A stretch of DNA of 64,000 bases from Stereum hirsutum FP-91666 SS1 (Eukaryota > Basidiomycota > Agaricomycetes > Russulales > Stereaceae). Below, one piece after another: positions 60,093 through 64,000 of this stretch (position 1 is its first letter; each line of letters starts with the position of its first letter). The DNA lies in contig NW_006763145.1 in NCBI RefSeq assembly GCF_000264905.1, positions 1,285,347-1,349,346 on the forward strand. The letters run 5' to 3'. Made by a program: the position numbers and the translations under genes. Under the pieces are notes generated by a model. The model was not told the DNA's origin, searched no databases, and saw only the letters and a program-made list of their open reading frames with translations.

Positions 60093-61555
60093 ATGGAACG
60101 CGACAACAAACAGCAGGCCAAAGAACCAGCCGAAAGCTCGGACATGACACCACTAATTGGGCTCATCATCGAAGGCAGCACGCTCGAAGGTGGCGGCCAA
60201 CTGCTCCGCAACACCGTCGCGCTCTCTTCTTTGCTTTGCAAACCCGTCACGATACAACATATTCGATATAACAGACGGCCGCCTGGGCTGAAGAATCAGC
60301 ATGTCGCAGGTTTGAGGTTTCCCAACCATTCATTCACTGGTAGAGACGGTACGATAATACTGACGTTGGTTGGAATGGGCAGGTATACGCCTAGCTGCAG
60401 AGATTAGTGGAGCGAAACTAACAGGCGACAAGAATGGGTCTTCGACTATAACCTTCCATCCTGCTGCGACAGGACCACGCCTTCCCGGATTCTTCACCGC
60501 AGATCCTGGGACAGCAGGCTCGACGGCCCTTCTCCTCCAAATCGCCCTCCCATGTCTCCTCTTCCCACCTCCATCACCTCTATCTGTCAAGCCTACAAGC
60601 TCGACCGAGGACCCGCAGAGTCCTACTTTCTCATCGTTGACATCTTCGCTAACGCTTCGAGGTGGAACAAACGCTTCCAATGCACCTCAGATGGACTACA
60701 CCGCCAATGTCTTCTTCCCCTTTCTCAAACGCCACTTTGGCCTCTCGCCCCGGCTTAAAATCGTCAAACGGGGGTATTACCCAAAAGGTGGCGGAGAGGT
60801 CCACGTCGAGATGGATCCAGTGGAGGGCCCGTTACCCGCAGTTCGATTATTGGACAGGGGCGAGATCATATCCGTGCAAGGACGGTATGTTCAATCACTC
60901 TCGGTCTACTGAGTCAAGCTGACGAGGACGTGGGCCCACAGAGCATACGTAGCCGGCCTTCCCGCCTCCCTCGCCTCCGAAATCGCCTCCTCTGCCCTCT
61001 CTACCTTAACCCAGTCCTCCCCCTCTCTGCATCTCGACCCCTCCCTAATCTCAATAACCCCCCTCCGCGAATCTCCCTCCCAAGCCCACGGTTCCGGTTC
61101 CGGCCTGATCCTCTGGGCCACAACGTCCACAGGCTGTCGTTTTGGGGCCTCATCACTCGGTGCGAAGGGGAAAGGGATGGACGTCGTGGGGAGAGAGGCA
61201 GCGGAGGAGTTGATCAGTGCGCTAGAGCCTAGGGTGGGCGGGGAGATGAGTTGTACGGATGAGTGGTTGCAGGATCAGGTTGTGTTGTTTATGGCGTTGG
61301 CGGAGGGGGAGTCTGTGGTGAGGACGGGAGAGTTGACGTTGCATACGAAGTGAGTTTTCTCTGTTGTTCGACATGGCTGCGTTGTGGATTCGTTGGCTTA
61401 TGGATGTTTATAGGACGGCGATATGGGTCGTGGAACAGATGACGGATGCGAAGTTCACCATCGAAGAAGAGCCAAGTGGGACGGTCCTCATGCGTTGCAG
61501 AGGCATCGGCATGACCGCTTCGTCTCGTTCAGCTTCTCAGTCGCAATCGGCGTGA
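60093..61555 (+). CDS. RNA 3'-terminal phosphate cyclase (RTCA/RtcA family)
   Basis: The protein contains the family start IEGSTLEGGGQLLRNTVALS, NRRPPGLKNQHVAGIRLAAE (joined across the first intron), DPGTAGSTALLLQIALPCLL, RGGTNASNAPQMDYTANVFF, KRGYYPKGGGEVHVE and, near the end, DEWLQDQVVLFMALAEGE and ELTLHTKTAIWVVEQ, where the His of LHT is the expected AMP-linked nucleophile. RTCA converts RNA 3'-phosphates to 2',3'-cyclic phosphates using ATP, in the nucleus. Introns lie at about 60312-60381, 60883-60939 and 61350-61414. Length is about 410 residues, a little above the usual 340-370 because of inserts in the variable domain (SPLSVKPTSSTEDPQSPTFS). Start alternatives are MERDNKQQ at 60093 and MTPLIGL at 60144. 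Confidence 0.92.
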
Positions 61556-62182
61556 CCTTCTCTACGGGTTTGCTACCACATACTGCATGCATACTGTACC
61601 TATCTACCATCGCAATAGTAGAGGATTTCACCACTCAAATGCTCACCCTTCAACAACGGACCCATCGACTCGACATCCTAAAGAAGAGAATAAATAATTC
61701 GCAAGGAAAGTATGATGCACATAAGTTTCCGAAACGCTGTATGCATATGTAAAACTATATCCGTAACAGTGAGGCTCCGAGCTCGTAGGTAAACAAAACA
61801 CGATCGAGTAAAGAGGACGCGACGAAAAATGATAAAGACAGACTGAATTACTATAAAATTGAAGATGTCCGTCCGGTGGCGCTCTGGCCCGTCGATATAG
61901 GGAGGCGGAAGAGAGTGGGACGGGCAGGACGATAAAGTACATGGTTGGTGGGTAGGCGATGAAGGCGGGGAACTCAGCGACGGGGTCTACGCCCTGTACT
62001 TGACGGAGACAGGCAGGTAGAGAGATGAGGAGAAGATGTGCAGGTGGAGGAGCTGTGAAAGGAGACAACGGTCGACGGTGATCATGGTAGTGGTTAGGAG
62101 GTGGAGATGAAGGTGTCGTGCGAGACGGGAAAGCTCATAGGAGGCCTGGTCGGTAAGAAGACGTAGAGTACGTGGGAGTCCT
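61556..62182. other. convergent intergenic region
   Basis: 3' flanks of the RNA cyclase and flippase-subunit genes. No gene is recognised; an open frame on the minus strand at 61643-62068 has no domain similarity. Confidence 0.5.
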
Positions 62183-63764
62183 TCACTGTCTGTTCCAAGA
62201 CAGGAGGCTCATGTCTCCGAGACGTCTGAAGATGCAAGACATACGTGGTCAATGGTGTGCACCATGAGGATGAAAAAAACTATAACTAACCTTGGTTTCA
62301 GGAGATGGCGGATGGTACCAAGGATAGCGAGCAAGACGAAGAGGGATGCAGCGGCGACGTATGCCCAACCCAAGAACGGGTTCTTCCCGCCAATCCACGA
62401 AACCGTAGAGATGACAATGGATTTCGTACCCGAATACGGCTTAACAGGGAAGTCTATAACGGCCGTAAAAGTAGCGCCACACGCAAGTGCGCCATCAGTA
62501 CACTGCCATGTCCGAGAGCACCGGGGAAGGAAGGAGCCACGTACTCATATAGGCCACGATCTGGTACGTCCCCGACTGGAGGGTGTCAGCATCGTTCCGC
62601 GCCCAGAGCTTCGTGAACGTTGGTAGACCGGCCGTGCGCATCCAATTTTGGAAGTGTTCGTCGGATTTCAAGTCAGGAATGTTGGAATCGTTGTAGCCGT
62701 CGGGGAACCTGAGAGCCCAGTTCGGTGGGGGTGCGAGGTTGGAAATATCTCCCGAGGGCTTTGTGACGTATTTCTTTGACTCTCCTGGCCATGCGATACC
62801 GTTCTCGGAGAGGGTGTAGTTGGTAGTCGTGGTGGAGCTATCGGCGGGGTTGACGTTGGTGAGGTTGCTGAAAGTGTCTAGAGGCGTAGATTGCTTAGTT
62901 TGCAAATTGCAAAGAAGATAAAAGTAGAAGGCGTACCATTGAATACTGAGTTAGCGATCAATCCGCAAGGATAGATGGCCTTCGTGGACGTCCCATCGTT
63001 GATCTCAGCCACGGGCTTACAATTCCCACTCTGCAAATCCGACGCGCTCCTCTCATCGCCCTTCAACTGGTCTGCATCATAACTCTGTACGTATCGCCTG
63101 TGGTTCTGGTAGAAGTTCGTGAGCTTGTAGTACAGGAGCACGGTCGGCTTGATGTCGTATGGGACGTCGAACTGGATGATGCACTGCTGTTGCTTGCTGA
63201 CGTCCGTCTGGGTCGTGTCATTGAAGAAGGCATATCTTGGTGCGGAGCTAGGCTGCTGATCGGATTCCGAGGCACTGAGGCGATAGTTGTATTTAGGGAC
63301 GGTGACGGCGTGGTTCGTGATGGCGTCCTGGAGATCTGTGGGACTTCCGCCAACGGTATCACACTGTGTGTAGTCGATAGTAATTTCTGTAACCTGAAAG
63401 CGTTGTACAACGTCAAGGATAAAGTCTGAGGTAGCAAGAGAATGCCAAGCGCACCAGACCACTGCCCCAGATGAGAAGGCCTCCTATAGGCGCGAAGAGG
63501 ATACCAATGATGAAGAACGTCGGAAGGACAGTTCGTGGTGTGAGAATAGGCTGCCAGGCCTTCAGTCTCTGCTGCTTAAATGCAGTATCTATACGAGAAA
63601 GTCCGACCGTTCAGTAGGCGGACGAGCGGGAAGTTACGGGCCACAGAGACTAGAATGGTAAGGGACGCACTTGCTGGTCTCCTCCAGCTACCCTTCTCCT
63701 TCTTAGGTTCAGAATCTGAACTTTGCTCAGACTTATTACTCTTCTTCCTGCCAAAAAGCGCCAT
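62183..63764 (-). CDS. Cdc50/Lem3-family P4-ATPase flippase beta subunit
   Basis: The gene starts [14 protein letters not shown], a basic cytosolic tail. Next come [20 protein letters not shown] and the first membrane helix [17 protein letters not shown], which are diagnostic of Cdc50. The lumenal domain has [29 protein letters not shown], the conserved [30 protein letters not shown] and an [19 protein letters not shown] block. It ends with the second helix [20 protein letters not shown] and a short tail ending MSLLSWNRQ. Cdc50 proteins assemble with P4-ATPases and are needed for their ER exit and for flipping aminophospholipids across plasma, Golgi and endosome membranes. Length is about 400 residues as expected. 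At least five introns interrupt the gene. Confidence 0.92.
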
Positions 63765-64000
63765 GGTTCGTCTGAGTGAACTGAAAGGATGAAGGGAAGG
63801 TGAGGGTACGAGAGCAGGTGAGAGTTGAGGAGTGGGTGAGAGCTGTTGCCAGAGTTCGCCGAGCAGTGCCGCTCTTACACAGAATCTCCTTTACGTAACC
63901 GGCACAGGTCACCCTTTGCGCCACACCGTCTCTCCCGCGTTCACGCCACACATAAACGAACGGTCAGTCATCATCAAGAAAACAAGCGCTCCGTATCTAA
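63765..64000. promoter_or_regulatory. 5' flank of the Cdc50-type gene
   Basis: The window ends 236 bp upstream of the start codon. No other gene is visible. Confidence 0.4.

Noticed and set aside
61643..62068. 141-residue minus-strand open frame downstream of the Cdc50-type gene
   Set aside because: It lies in the convergent 3' flanks, lacks homology and has no supporting structure.

Overview
The window looks like nuclear DNA of a filamentous basidiomycete, most likely an Agaricomycete mushroom or polypore. Genes are split by many short GT-AG introns of about 50-60 nt, some exons are only 8-20 nt long, and the gene content is fungal: siderophore transporters, a fungal striatin, Ede1, PDE1-type cAMP phosphodiesterase and fungal P450s. 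No bacterial operon, plasmid, phage or CRISPR feature was seen. Gene models were joined by hand at GT-AG sites. Where exon lengths were added up, the reading frame closes: the YheT-like hydrolase, both desaturases, amine oxidase, striatin, PDE1 and the UBE2C-type E2.

Layout, left to right. 1-161: a truncated tandem array. 0.7-5.8 kb: an isoprenylcysteine methyltransferase-like gene and a YheT/ABHD-type hydrolase, whose fifth intron is about 2.2 kb and holds a 1.5-kb inverted-repeat element. 6.8-10.8 kb: two diverged delta-12-type fatty-acid desaturases, tail to tail. 11.8-13.8 kb: an amine/L-amino-acid oxidase. 13.9-17.7 kb: gene-poor DNA with degenerate repeats. 17.8-21.9 kb: striatin. 22.2-23.6 kb: a probable non-autonomous transposon. 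24.3-26.3 kb: PDE1. 27.8-34.4 kb: an Ede1/EPS15 homologue head to head with an APC/C-type ubiquitin E2. 35.1-35.9 kb: a fungal gene of uncertain family. 36.4-47.2 kb: a siderophore-transporter locus with one pseudogene and two intact tandem copies. 49.3-59.2 kb: two tail-to-tail P450s, a proline-iminopeptidase-like hydrolase, a short inverted-repeat (MITE-like) element and a dihydroflavonol-reductase-like enzyme. 60.1-63.8 kb: RNA 3'-phosphate cyclase and a Cdc50-type flippase subunit.

How the genes relate. Most are single housekeeping genes: membrane traffic (Ede1, Cdc50), signalling (striatin, PDE1), the cell cycle (E2) and RNA repair. Three blocks look like local expansions. The desaturase pair may act on oleate or linoleate, with acetylenic lipid chemistry possible but unproven. 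The siderophore-transporter block has exact ATCWGATAA GATA-factor sites upstream of both intact copies, plus matching TATA boxes. The P450/hydrolase/reductase block could be a small specialised-metabolism neighbourhood, but has no backbone synthase here. The most notable structural signal is a pair of TA-flanked elements 52 kb apart sharing the same terminal inverted repeat, one of them sitting inside an intron of a gene that still reads open.
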